33,001 nucleotides of DNA from an uncultured Sutterella sp. (GCA_900544255.1 UQUM01000021.1:1-33001), one strand, 5' to 3'; counted from the first letter of the stretch, positions 24,251 through 32,721 are shown. Translations and numbers: made by a program. The notes: generated by a model not told the origin, from the sequence alone.

Positions 24251-25285
24251 TCACAAAAGGGCGGTGGTTTCGGAAAAGCCGAATTTGAGATTCATCACCT
24301 GCACGGCTTGGGCAGCCGCGCCCTTCATGAGGTTGTCGATGGCGGACACGATGACGACGTCTTCTCCGTCCGTCGTAAAGCCGATGTCGCAGAAGGGAAG
24401 GTACGTGACGTCGTCCAATTTCGGCAGCGTGTCGCGAAGTCGCACCAAGGGTTTCCCGGTATAGGCAAAAGCGTAGGCAGCGGCAATTTTTTCGCGCGCT
24501 TTTTCGCCCTGAGCGGCAGGTGCCAAACGGGCGGTGATCGTCGCAAGAATGCCGCGCTTAAAGCACCCCAGGTGCGGCGTGAAGATGACGCGGCGTCCCA
24601 GGTGTTCTTCGATTTCGGGACGGTGGCGGTGCGTGAAGACTCCGTAAGCAGACAGGCTCACTTCGCAGAAGGCGGAGTTGAGTTTGGCTTTTCGGCCGGC
24701 GCCGGAAACCCCGGAAACCGCGTCAATGACGGGTTTGACGGCGGGGTCAAGAAGGCCCGCGTCGATTAAGGGTTTTAACGCCAGTTGGCTCGCCGTGGGG
24801 TAGCAGCCGGGAAGGGACACGAGATCGGCAGCGCGGAGTTTTTCCTGATCGACGAATTCGGCTAAAGCGTAGACCGCGCGTTTGAGGCACTCGGGCGCCG
24901 CGTGTTCGAACCCGTAGTACTTCGGGTAGTCCGCGGGATCCGCGAGGCGATAGGCGCCCGACAAATCAAAGACGGTGCAGCCTGCGGCCGTAAAAACGGG
25001 GGCGAGTGCGGCGCTCACGGCGTGATCGGTCGCTAAAAACACCATGTCGAGGTTCTGAGCGGCTGCTGTGGGATCCGTGAGCGGCTCCAGCGTGAGGTCG
25101 GTGCGGCCGGTGAGGCGGGCGTCAATGGCGGCGACGGATTTTCCGGCATCGGCACTTCTCTCGGACACATAAAGATGCGTGACGGTGACGTTGGGGTGAT
25201 TTAAGAGGAGTCCCGTCAGTACGCTGCCGGCATACCCGCTTGCACCTACCACGGCGGCAGTTAAGTTGTCCGAAGACTGAGTCAT
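24251..25285 (-). CDS. argC: N-acetyl-gamma-glutamyl-phosphate reductase
   Basis: This 344-residue NADPH-dependent reductase makes N-acetylglutamate semialdehyde. Motifs are VGASGYAGSVL (13-23) for nucleotide binding, VFLATDHAVS, VFDLSGAYRL, the catalytic Cys161 in PGCYPTASQLALKPL, TSGAGRK-like SGVSGAGRKA, and GVFTHRHRPEI with the catalytic histidine. The sequence follows E. coli ArgC closely along its whole length, with a short N-terminal extension. ATG 25285 has AAGGA ten bases upstream. It is first in the argC-argB run and divergent from argE, with a 101-base gap. Confidence 0.95.
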   Translation of the reverse strand: MTQSSDNLTAAVVGASGYAGSVLTGLLLNHPNVTVTHLYVSERSADAGKSVAAIDARLTGRTDLTLEPLTDPTAAAQNLDMVFLATDHAVSAALAPVFTAAGCTVFDLSGAYRLADPADYPKYYGFEHAAPECLKRAVYALAEFVDQEKLRAADLVSLPGCYPTASQLALKPLIDAGLLDPAVKPVIDAVSGVSGAGRKAKLNSAFCEVSLSAYGVFTHRHRPEIEEHLGRRVIFTPHLGCFKRGILATITARLAPAAQGEKAREKIAAAYAFAYTGKPLVRLRDTLPKLDDVTYLPFCDIGFTTDGEDVVIVSAIDNLMKGAAAQAVQVMNLKFGFSETTALL

Positions 25286-25386
25286 GGCGTATTGTCCTTT
25301 TCCATCGAAATTCGGGGGCGGCCGGGGATTGCGTCAGTGCAAGTCTCGAAGCTGCGTCAGTCCGTTCATCTTAAGGAAATTGCGTC
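25286..25386. promoter_or_regulatory. divergent argC-argE control region
   Basis: This 101-base gap must hold the promoters of both divergent genes. TGCGTCA occurs three times in the same orientation (25330-25336, 25353-25359, 25381-25387); the last overlaps the argE start. I see no match to the palindromic ARG box of E. coli ArgR, and no consensus promoter. AAGGAAA precedes argE. Confidence 0.4.
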
Positions 25387-26547
25387 ATGCCGTATTGCCT
25401 GCAGTACTTAGAAAAGTTGGTGTCCTTTGACACGGTGAGCGGAACGCCGCCGGAAAGGGATTGCCCCAATACGGCACTGATCCGTTGGGTGCAGGCCGAG
25501 GCGGAACGGTTCGGCGCCGCGACACGCGTGCAGTCGGCGGCGGACGGAAAGGCCAACCTTTTCGTGCAGTTGGGGGGCAGCCCGGATCATTTCACGGGCC
25601 TCATGATGACGGGGCATTCCGATACGGTGAATTGCGACGCAGAACGCTGGAGGACGGCCCCCCGGACGCTCACGATCTTCGGGGACAAAGCCTACGGGTT
25701 GGGCGCCTGCGACATGAAGGGGTTCATTGCCGTGGCGATGAATCGGATGAGGGAGGCCGCTGAAACGCAGTCGGTACCCGCAGACGGTTTGGCACTTCTT
25801 GTGACGTGTGACGAAGAAACGTCGATGCAGGGCGCGAGAGTTGCTGCGCCTTGGTTGAAGTCAATGGGCGTTGCCCCAAAACTGATTGTGGTGGGGGAAC
25901 CCACGGCACTGACGCCTATTTTTGGGCACAAGGGGTTTATGGGAGAGCGTCTTACCATTACGGGAAAGTCGGCCCACTCGTCAGACCCCCGTCAGGGACG
26001 AAATGCGATTGCGTCGGGGTTGCCTTCTGCCGTCATCGCCTTGAACACGATGGCGCAAGAAATGATGGATGCGCCCGATCCTGATTTTGACCGTCCCGAT
26101 CGCCCGGGGGTGCCGTATCCGACGTTAAACCTCGGGGTGATTCGCGGCGGCGACAGCGTGAACCGCGTCTGTTCCCGCGTTGAAATGGATTTTGACGTAC
26201 GCCCCATGACACAGTGGAATGCGGATCGGGTAAATCGGGATTTAGCTGAGCTCGCAAAGCGCCTCACCGAAGAGGTGAATCTCCCGGTGACGATCGAAGC
26301 GCTCTACCCCGATGTGCCGCCTTTCCGTAACGACGATGCGGCGGTGAAGGCGACGGTGGAGCGCGTTGCGGGGTGCCCCGGGGAATTTGTGAGTTACTGC
26401 ACGGAAGCGGGGTTTATGTCGACCTTGGGCCCCGCGGTGGTGCTGGGGCCGGGATCGATTCGTGAAGCGCACGCCGTTGATGAATTCGTGCCGCTTAAGG
26501 ATTTGGAGCGGATGGGGGCGATGTTGGAAAAACTGGAATGGCTTTGA
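25387..26547 (+). CDS. argE: acetylornithine deacetylase
   Basis: This 386-residue M20A metallo-hydrolase removes acetate from N-acetylornithine to give ornithine. Motifs are MTGHSDTVNCD (74-84) with His77, GLGACDMKG (104-112) with Asp109, and CDEETSMQGA (141-150) with the general-base Glu143 and Glu144. The dimerisation lid contains GKSAHSSDPRQGRNAI, and CTEAGFMSTLGPAVVLGPGS sits near the C-terminus. The last metal ligand is in EAHAVDEFV. ATG 25387 follows AAGGAAA. Use of ArgE means that acetate is lost rather than recycled by ArgJ, in keeping with the linear pathway encoded opposite. The divergent argE / argCB order is the same as in E. coli. Confidence 0.95.
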   Translation: MPYCLQYLEKLVSFDTVSGTPPERDCPNTALIRWVQAEAERFGAATRVQSAADGKANLFVQLGGSPDHFTGLMMTGHSDTVNCDAERWRTAPRTLTIFGDKAYGLGACDMKGFIAVAMNRMREAAETQSVPADGLALLVTCDEETSMQGARVAAPWLKSMGVAPKLIVVGEPTALTPIFGHKGFMGERLTITGKSAHSSDPRQGRNAIASGLPSAVIALNTMAQEMMDAPDPDFDRPDRPGVPYPTLNLGVIRGGDSVNRVCSRVEMDFDVRPMTQWNADRVNRDLAELAKRLTEEVNLPVTIEALYPDVPPFRNDDAAVKATVERVAGCPGEFVSYCTEAGFMSTLGPAVVLGPGSIREAHAVDEFVPLKDLERMGAMLEKLEWL

Positions 26548-26599
26548 AGTCAAACGTATGACTCAGCCGACAGAATCGTTCGTTTTGACTTTTCCTGAT

Positions 26600-26635
26600 C
26601 ATAATAAGGAATAGTCATGACTTTTCCTTATTATG
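26600..26635. repeat. 36-bp near-perfect palindrome between argE and the AsmA gene
   Basis: CATAATAAGGAA (26600-26611) and TTCCTTATTATG (26624-26635) are perfect arms, and the 12-base centre includes the palindrome AGTCATGACT. Only one pair of positions breaks full symmetry. TGACTTTTCCT in the right half repeats an upstream copy at 26586-26596. It could be the argE terminator (AT-rich stem) or a protein site. Confidence 0.65.
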
Positions 26636-26652
26636 TTCTTGAAAAGTCATTT

Positions 26653-26668
26653 CTCAGCGATCGCTGAG
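26653..26668. repeat. 16-bp perfect palindrome CTCAGCGATCGCTGAG
   Basis: The sequence is fully self-complementary, with no loop, 17 bases downstream of the longer palindrome. The centre is GCGATCGC. It may be a protein-binding site; no function can be assigned. Confidence 0.6.
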
Positions 26669-26684
26669 CGTAAGCCCGAGATAG

Positions 26685-26718
26685 AAAAAGGGCATCGAGA
26701 AGAAGAAATCGATGCCCT
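26685..26718 (-). terminator. rho-independent terminator of the AsmA gene
   Basis: On the minus strand arms AGGGCATCGA/TCGATGCCCT (26709-26718 and 26689-26698) surround a 10-base loop and are followed by TTTTT. It begins eight bases after the stop codon. Confidence 0.88.
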
Positions 26719-26726
26719 CAGACGGA

Positions 26727-29042
26727 TCAGAACCGGAAGAAGTCCTTCACGCTTTGCCACATGCTCCGCTTGTCTTCCCGCGGACGTTCCTTCACCATCG
26801 GCCGTCCCTGGGCCCGCAGCAGGTTTTTGCGGGCGTCGTCGTAGTCAAACGTCCAGACGGGGGCGGCGGCCTTGCCGGTGAATTTCCCGGTGAGACGCAC
26901 GGCAGGGATGCCGCCCGAAGGCGCAAACGTCGTTTGAGACGTTCCCTCAATCGTTCCGGCGGTGAGCGCTACCGTAAAGTCGGCATTCGTGCGCTGGAAG
27001 ACGGAACGGGACACGAAGTCAGAGACCGTGAGCGTCTGATCGGCAAGCGTGAGTTTCCCCGACGCTTCATCGATTTCCGTCCAGGCACCGGCCTGCGTAA
27101 TCGTTGCCTCTTTACCACGCCCGGCGACGAAGTCACGCACCGCCCGCGCGTTGAGGCCTTTGTAGGCGCCGCGCAGAAGCCGCACGTTGCCGTCGGCTTT
27201 GACGGCGGCGGGATCAAGGCCGGAGCCTGCCGCCGTGAAGTTGCCGCTTGCGACGCCCGACAACACCGGGGTACCGGCAAAACTCGTGAAGAGCTTTTCT
27301 AGGTTGATGCCGTCCAAGTGTCCCGACATCGTCCAGGCGGCGTCGTTCGTCATGCGGGCTTCGCCCAAGAGGCGGCCGTCTGCGACGTTGACGATGACGT
27401 CTTTGAGATCAACGATGCCGTTCGTTACCGCCATGCGGCTGTGCATCTGAGACGCGGTGAAGGGGCCGGATTTCACTTGGCCGATTCTGAGGTCGCCTGC
27501 GAAGTCCGCGGCCATCATCCATGCGAGCGACTTAAAGTGCGGCACGGCATTAAAGTCCACGGCGCTGATCATGAGTTCGCCTACGGCTTTGGGTGCCTTG
27601 AGGTTCGATACCGTGCCGTTAAAGGATAGGGGAGCGTCGGCAAAGGTACCCGACAATCCGACCTGCGCCTTGTCGGCCGCAAAGTCGAGATTCATGAAGC
27701 CTGAAGCCTGCGCCGTAAAGTCCTGCGGAAGCGACTTGTCCCCCGTCACCGTGATGCGGGCGGTGAGGTTTTCAAGTTGTGCGCGGCGTGCGGTGAGGTC
27801 GGCATCCACTGAGGCCGACGCTTCGTAACTCGTCACTTTGTCGCCGTCGGTATCACTCGTTGCCAAGCGCATTTCCGGACTCTGCAGACGGTTGCCGATC
27901 AAGCGGAAATCCACGGCGCCGAGATTGATGTCGCCCGACGCGGTTTCGGGTTCGGAAAGCGACACGTTGACGTTGGTACCCGTGACGTTACCGGTCGTCA
28001 CCGTCAGAGCGTCGGCGGCCGAGACGACGGAATAGTGGTGACCGGCTTTCGTGAGATCGGCGGAGAACTTCAGTTTCTCAAAGGCGACCGTTTTGTCGGA
28101 TGCGGAGAGCGACACTGTCCCCGTCGCACTGAAGGAACCCGCGGCCCCTTGGGTGAGAAGCGTCAATTCCTTGGCGAAATCTGAGACGACGGGTTCTTCG
28201 GCTGGCGTGGATTCTGGCGGCAGATTTTCCGCAGCATGAGTCTCGGTGATGAAGAAAGTCGACCAAGAAACCGTCGGACCCGAGGATTCCGCGGGGGCCG
28301 TCGGCGTTTCCGAAATCGGCTCAGCCGCGGAAGTGGGGGCGGGTTCGGCAGCAGTCGGTGCGGGCTCGGTTGCCTCGGTGGGTTCGGTATCGTCTGCCGC
28401 GGCGGGAGCCGGGGCTTCGACCGGAACTTCAGGGACGGCAGCGGTTGCGGTATCGGTCCCCGCAGCAAAGGTACCGGTGACGTCAAACTCCGTCGTCATT
28501 TCCGGGGAGAGGGTGTCGAGCTTTAATTCGATGCCCGACAAAGACCAACGGCGGAACGTGGTGTCGGCGCCGGCCGTAACGTCAAGCGCCGTATCGCGGA
28601 ACGTAATGTTCTTGATACGGACGTTGTCGGGGAAGTTGACGGCTTGCGTGAGGGCCTGAGCCAGGGCTTCCGTCGTGGGTGCCGCAAGGTGAAGTTTCGT
28701 GGTGAGCCCGTCAACGTCGGCCGCCGCGATATTAACGGCGCCCAAGGGCAGCGACCAAAGCGAAATCCTCAATTGAGCCGAAGCGATGCGGGCCTTTTCT
28801 TCCTGGGTGGCGGGATCAACGAACGTCGTCGGCGGAATCGTGACGACGAGCGCCGGAAACCGAGCAAGCGAAACGCGGCCTGCGAGTTTCGCTTCCGTGC
28901 CGAAGGCGTCGTGCGTGAGGCGCGAGAACGCGGCTTCGACGGACTTAGTGTCCAGAAGCGTAAAAAGGGCGACGGCAGCGGCGAGAATCAAAGCGGCAAC
29001 GGCGGCTGCAACGAAAAGAAGGACTCGGACAATGCGGCTCAT
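26727..29042 (-). CDS. AsmA family protein with a Pro/Ala/Glu/Thr-rich insert
   Basis: This 771-residue envelope protein is anchored by an N-terminal helix (about 4-29, IVRVLLFVAAAVAALILAAA), with a large periplasmic part. The start of the periplasmic domain (VEAAFSRLTHDAFGTEAKLAGRVSLARFPALVV) and the C-terminal AsmA-like region (LDGINLEKLF and ASGNFTAAGSGLDPAAVKAD) identify the family, which helps to maintain or transport outer-membrane lipids. Residues about 194-289 are a low-complexity stretch of Pro, Ala, Glu and Thr, interrupting the expected beta-structure. ATG 29042 is chosen because it directly precedes the membrane helix; a start 87 bases further up adds 29 residues that are not signal-like. 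No strong Shine-Dalgarno is seen. It is followed by its own terminator and lies downstream of the second autotransporter on the same strand. Confidence 0.85.
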   Translation of the reverse strand: MSRIVRVLLFVAAAVAALILAAAVALFTLLDTKSVEAAFSRLTHDAFGTEAKLAGRVSLARFPALVVTIPPTTFVDPATQEEKARIASAQLRISLWSLPLGAVNIAAADVDGLTTKLHLAAPTTEALAQALTQAVNFPDNVRIKNITFRDTALDVTAGADTTFRRWSLSGIELKLDTLSPEMTTEFDVTGTFAAGTDTATAAVPEVPVEAPAPAAADDTEPTEATEPAPTAAEPAPTSAAEPISETPTAPAESSGPTVSWSTFFITETHAAENLPPESTPAEEPVVSDFAKELTLLTQGAAGSFSATGTVSLSASDKTVAFEKLKFSADLTKAGHHYSVVSAADALTVTTGNVTGTNVNVSLSEPETASGDINLGAVDFRLIGNRLQSPEMRLATSDTDGDKVTSYEASASVDADLTARRAQLENLTARITVTGDKSLPQDFTAQASGFMNLDFAADKAQVGLSGTFADAPLSFNGTVSNLKAPKAVGELMISAVDFNAVPHFKSLAWMMAADFAGDLRIGQVKSGPFTASQMHSRMAVTNGIVDLKDVIVNVADGRLLGEARMTNDAAWTMSGHLDGINLEKLFTSFAGTPVLSGVASGNFTAAGSGLDPAAVKADGNVRLLRGAYKGLNARAVRDFVAGRGKEATITQAGAWTEIDEASGKLTLADQTLTVSDFVSRSVFQRTNADFTVALTAGTIEGTSQTTFAPSGGIPAVRLTGKFTGKAAAPVWTFDYDDARKNLLRAQGRPMVKERPREDKRSMWQSVKDFFRF

Positions 29043-29167
29043 GATGGGCAACGGGGCAACGACAGACTCACAAACAGATGCCGACAGTTTGCCACAGCGT
29101 GCGTCAAATGGTGAGGAAAATCGCCTCATGTCGACGGATGACTGAGGAAAAAACGGAAGAGAAAACA

Positions 29168-29204
29168 GACAGCGGACGGAGAAACGAATTCTCCGCCCGC
29201 TGTC
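29168..29204 (-). terminator. terminator of the second autotransporter
   Basis: Arms 29189-29204 and 29168-29183 pair at 15 of 16 positions around a 5-base loop. On the minus strand TGTTTTC and later TTTTTT follow. It starts 28 bases after the autotransporter stop. Confidence 0.85.
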
Positions 29205-29231
29205 CGGGATGTTTAGCGAAACGTCAGGGGG

Positions 29232-32200
29232 TTAGAAGACGTACTTCAAGCCCACCTTGCCGCCGACGGACGAAGTGCCGTCCTTGCCGCCGCCCAACAT
29301 CATGTTGGCATTCACCATCAGGTTGCCGTTCTGAGCACGGATGCCGAAGTCACCCTGCACCGGGCTCGTGTCGATCACCGTCTGATCGGCGCCGAAAACA
29401 GAGATTTCCTTGTCGCCGAACGTCGGCACATAGGCAATCTTGAAGCTCGGGGCCACGGACCAGCCGCTGACGTTCTGTTCAAAGCCGTTCACACGCAGCG
29501 CGATCGGCACCTGAACGAGCGTCTGTTCCTGCTTTTTGATGTTGACGGCGCCCACCTGCATCGCATCCGTGTTCAAGCGCGACACACGCACGCCCACGCT
29601 CGGCACGAACTGGAAGTTGCCGGCCGTGAAGTGATGCTGACCGCGCACGCCCACGGAGTAGATTTCCGAGTCAACGCTCTGGTTCAAAGCCGTCTGAGAC
29701 GACGTGACGTCGTTTTCGTTCTTGATGTAGGAGGCTTCCGCAACGATCTTTGCTTCACCGAACTTCATCGCGCCGTACGCAGTGATGCCGTAGCTGTCGA
29801 TGCTGTTCTTGATCGAAGAGACGCCGCTTCTCAGCGTGCCCTTGCCGTACTGGAACGCGGCACCCGCGGTGATGTCCTGCGTTACCGCAAAATCAGCACC
29901 GAATGCACCGTAACCCATGTCGGACTTGAATTCGCCGCCGTTGTCGAGCTTGTCTGCTTCGTAGCGTTCGCCCGTGACGTCAACCCAGAGGTTCGTGCCG
30001 GCAGCAAGTTCCTGATCGAGGGACGTACGGTCGGCGATCGTCTGAGCGAGCACCGTATCCGCACGGCGGGTCATCGCCTGGATGCCAGTGGACGCGAGGG
30101 CGCCGAGGCCGCCTTCGGCGGACATGGTGTTGACGACGGTGTTGCCGTTAACTGCAGCTTCGACGAAGGGGTTGTCGGTGGTGATGTCGGAGTCAGATAA
30201 TCTGGAGACAGAGGCATCGGTTGTTGCATCTGTCAAGGTGATCGTACCGACAGTTGCATTGGTAATACCCAATTTGCCGCCATTGAAAACAACTCCTCTA
30301 GCGTTGGCGAAAACGGTATTGCTTCCTACTGCAACCTGGTCAATAACCAAACCCCCGTTGCTGGCGATGTAAACCATACGAGGTTGAGATTCATCGGCAG
30401 CCGTTGCTGAGGGATTGATAACGACGCTGCCGGTTGCGCCGAGCGTCATGTTGGTGCCGACATACACTACGGATTCGAGGGAGTTGAAGCCGTCGAGTTT
30501 AGCCACGGCGTTTTTGGCGGAAGCGACGTCCGTACCGAAAGCAACTAATGCCCCGGTACCAGCGGTGACGTTGGTGTTAAGTACGCCGCCACTCAGCGAT
30601 GCAACGGCCAGCGTGGATCCGCCATAGTAGGGGTCAATGAAGATGGAGCCGCCGTCCATGTTCAGTTTGTTAACGGACATATGGGCTTTGGTGCCATTAT
30701 GTTTCCCAACAATTACATCACCACCAGTACCTGACAGAGTGTCGATTTTTACTGTGGTGTTATTGTTAGCAGAGAGGGTGGTTCCTGCGGGCAAGGTAAC
30801 GGTATCGATGTTGGAGGTTTCATTGTTACCGGTAAGCGTCAATGAACCACCTCTACTGATGTCTACTTTCTTGTTACCCGAGATAGTACCTGTAGTAACA
30901 GGAGTATCAATGTTGATGTTATCTTCCAAGGCCAGCGTTGCGTTGGCAAAATTCAGTCCTACTTGGCCTTTGTAGACATAGGACAAAGAGGTCAAATCGG
31001 CACCGGTGTAGGTGAACTTGTCGGAAATCGACAAAGTACCCTTTTCGCTGTCAACGAAAGAAAGGCGAGCTTTAACGGTGCCCAAAGTCAGTGTTTCCTT
31101 GGAAACGGAAGCTCCGGTGAATGCAGATCCAAGATTGGTGATGAGTTCAGCGTCGGAAGCGATTTTCAGCTTGCTGTCAAGGGTAGCTCCGGTTCCCAGG
31201 GCTAATGTGTTTCCCATTCCCTCTACGCTGATGTAATCCTTCACTGTCTGTGTTCCATCCCAGGAACCAACGCGAACGGTAACGCCATCGGCTGCTTGGA
31301 TGGAGCCGCCGTTCTTGAGGGTCAGTTCATTAACGAAACTGTCTCCGGTGACATTCCAAGTAGCACCGTTAGCAGCGGTTAATTTAAAGCCAGTGACGTT
31401 TCCATGATAGGAGGGATCACCTTTAAGACCGATCAACTGCTGATACTCGCCGTCAACCTTATATTCTTGGTAAGAGCGCCCTTTCCACGAAGAATCAGAA
31501 CCAGAGAGAACGACAGTTACATTGGAGTTGATCAGTTCGCCGCTGTTTTGAGTATCTCCCGGGCTGTTTGGAGTTTCGAAGACAATGTTGCCGTTGAGGG
31601 TAGTGGAATGCTTACCATCCGTATTGATGTTAACAGTTGCGTTGCCGCGAGTATCAATTACGTTGGCTGCGTCAATAGTCAAATTGGCATTGATGTCTGT
31701 TTTACTACCGGAGAAAGCTGCTAAGCCCATGAGGTGCGAGGTCAGTTTTAAATTGTCGGCGTCGATCTTAAGAGAAGCCCGTCGGTTACCTAAAGTGAGG
31801 TTCTGGTCACCCGACTGAACCCATAGAGCTGCAGGATAGTCAGCTATGTTGGGATTGGTATTTTCAATTGTGATGTCTTTTGCCACCAACGCTACATGGG
31901 CATCTGCATTAAGAACGAGAATGCCTATGCCGCCACTAGTAGTGAGATCTATTTTTTGAGTTTTTTCGTTACCAATGTTAACTGTTCCTCCGTTAGAACC
32001 AGCTTGGACACCTCTACCGTTAGTAGAAAGACTAATTTCCGAACCAAGAACGGTTAGTGAATAGTTATTGGCTGCGCCTATGAGTCTACTGGCGGCGTCG
32101 GAGAAATCGGTCTTGATAAACGAAATGGTTTCGTCGTCGTTTCCAAGTTGCTTATTTTGTGCGTTGGCGATGCTTTGCTGATAGCTTCCGCCACTAGCAA

Positions 32201-32339
32201 TGGCGGTGCCGGCAGCAGCCAATGCAATCGTGGTGATAACAGCTTTCGTTCCCTTCTTCTGCACCGACCCCGTGATCTCGTTGGCGACCATCAGCGCCCC
32301 GCGAGCCTTATTGAACACGATCTTGAATGTCTTATTCAT
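29232..32339 (-). CDS. type Va autotransporter with ESPR signal peptide
   Basis: This 1035-residue autotransporter begins with an extended signal peptide region of the type V class (MNKTFKIVFNKARGALMVAN, then EITGSVQKKG), a hydrophobic core at 32-48 and likely cleavage near AIASGG. The passenger (about 50-760) is rich in Asn, Gly, Thr and Ser beta-helix-like repeats with no catalytic motif recognised, so an adhesin-like role is a guess. The C-terminal beta-barrel (about 765-1035) starts near NLWVDVTGERYEADKL and ends in GLKYVF with terminal Phe. ATG 32339 has GAGGT eight bases upstream; an upstream in-frame start at 32501 would lie before the promoter and is rejected. The passenger coding region is more AT-rich than the barrel and the neighbouring genes. 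Its promoter contains a G9 tract. Its barrel resembles that of the autotransporter at 9071. Confidence 0.92.
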   Translation of the reverse strand: MNKTFKIVFNKARGALMVANEITGSVQKKGTKAVITTIALAAAGTAIASGGSYQQSIANAQNKQLGNDDETISFIKTDFSDAASRLIGAANNYSLTVLGSEISLSTNGRGVQAGSNGGTVNIGNEKTQKIDLTTSGGIGILVLNADAHVALVAKDITIENTNPNIADYPAALWVQSGDQNLTLGNRRASLKIDADNLKLTSHLMGLAAFSGSKTDINANLTIDAANVIDTRGNATVNINTDGKHSTTLNGNIVFETPNSPGDTQNSGELINSNVTVVLSGSDSSWKGRSYQEYKVDGEYQQLIGLKGDPSYHGNVTGFKLTAANGATWNVTGDSFVNELTLKNGGSIQAADGVTVRVGSWDGTQTVKDYISVEGMGNTLALGTGATLDSKLKIASDAELITNLGSAFTGASVSKETLTLGTVKARLSFVDSEKGTLSISDKFTYTGADLTSLSYVYKGQVGLNFANATLALEDNINIDTPVTTGTISGNKKVDISRGGSLTLTGNNETSNIDTVTLPAGTTLSANNNTTVKIDTLSGTGGDVIVGKHNGTKAHMSVNKLNMDGGSIFIDPYYGGSTLAVASLSGGVLNTNVTAGTGALVAFGTDVASAKNAVAKLDGFNSLESVVYVGTNMTLGATGSVVINPSATAADESQPRMVYIASNGGLVIDQVAVGSNTVFANARGVVFNGGKLGITNATVGTITLTDATTDASVSRLSDSDITTDNPFVEAAVNGNTVVNTMSAEGGLGALASTGIQAMTRRADTVLAQTIADRTSLDQELAAGTNLWVDVTGERYEADKLDNGGEFKSDMGYGAFGADFAVTQDITAGAAFQYGKGTLRSGVSSIKNSIDSYGITAYGAMKFGEAKIVAEASYIKNENDVTSSQTALNQSVDSEIYSVGVRGQHHFTAGNFQFVPSVGVRVSRLNTDAMQVGAVNIKKQEQTLVQVPIALRVNGFEQNVSGWSVAPSFKIAYVPTFGDKEISVFGADQTVIDTSPVQGDFGIRAQNGNLMVNANMMLGGGKDGTSSVGGKVGLKYVF

Positions 32340-32362
32340 AGAGTGGACCTCATTTTCCGTCG

Positions 32363-32393
32363 GACGGAGGTCGGTGTAATACAGAACTCCGTC
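32363..32393 (-). promoter_or_regulatory. 5' leader hairpin of the second autotransporter
   Basis: GACGGAG/CTCCGTC arms (32387-32393 and 32363-32369) lie in the predicted leader, shortly before the GAGGT ribosome-binding site. It may affect translation; the 17-base loop makes it only moderately stable. Confidence 0.4.
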
Positions 32394-32424
32394 AGAGATT
32401 TGACAGTAATTCCAATATGCGCCA

Positions 32425-32453
32425 AACATACCCCCCCCCGAGGGGGTTGTCAA
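32425..32453 (-). promoter_or_regulatory. promoter with a G9 tract in its spacer (predicted phase-variable)
   Basis: On the minus strand a perfect TTGACA (32448-32453) is separated from TATGTT (32425-32430) by exactly 17 bases, and the last nine bases of that spacer are all G (32431-32439). The -10 element lies 85 bases before ATG 32339, so transcription should begin near 32418. Slippage in the tract would change spacer length to 16 or 18 and so promoter strength. The five C upstream can pair with the G run. As sequenced the spacing is optimal, which predicts an ON or high state. Confidence 0.8.
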
Positions 32454-32721
32454 AGAATGAGTGCACTGATTTTCAACACGCTCGGAGCAACATTTCAGCA
32501 TCCGCTTCGGAATCCCCTGAAAACAGGGACTTCCGGAAACTGTCCTGAAACTATGAAAGTGTGTCCCAAAAACAACACTTTGAAAAAACGGCGCAGGGCG
32601 TTCCGAGGAAAACAGCCGCTGTGCCGATCGCTTTTTAGGGCAAACTCTGTAGAAAAAAACGAAATTCCGCGGACGGAATGAGAGTGACTCTTACTAAGAA
32701 AACACATTTAAAAACAACGTA
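32454..32721. other. gene-free stretch upstream of the second autotransporter
   Basis: This is 268 bases with no supportable gene. It contains short hairpins: CCCTG/CAGGG (32515-32528), AAAGTGT/ACACTTT (32556-32581), ATTCCG/CGGAAT (32664-32679) and AGAGTGACTCT (32681-32691). Open frames here have no ribosome-binding site or recognisable product. One or more hairpins may terminate transcription arriving from either side. Confidence 0.5.

Noticed and set aside
32495..32707. 70-codon open frame on the minus strand upstream of the second autotransporter
   Set aside because: No ribosome-binding site, no recognised product, and it overlaps several small hairpins.
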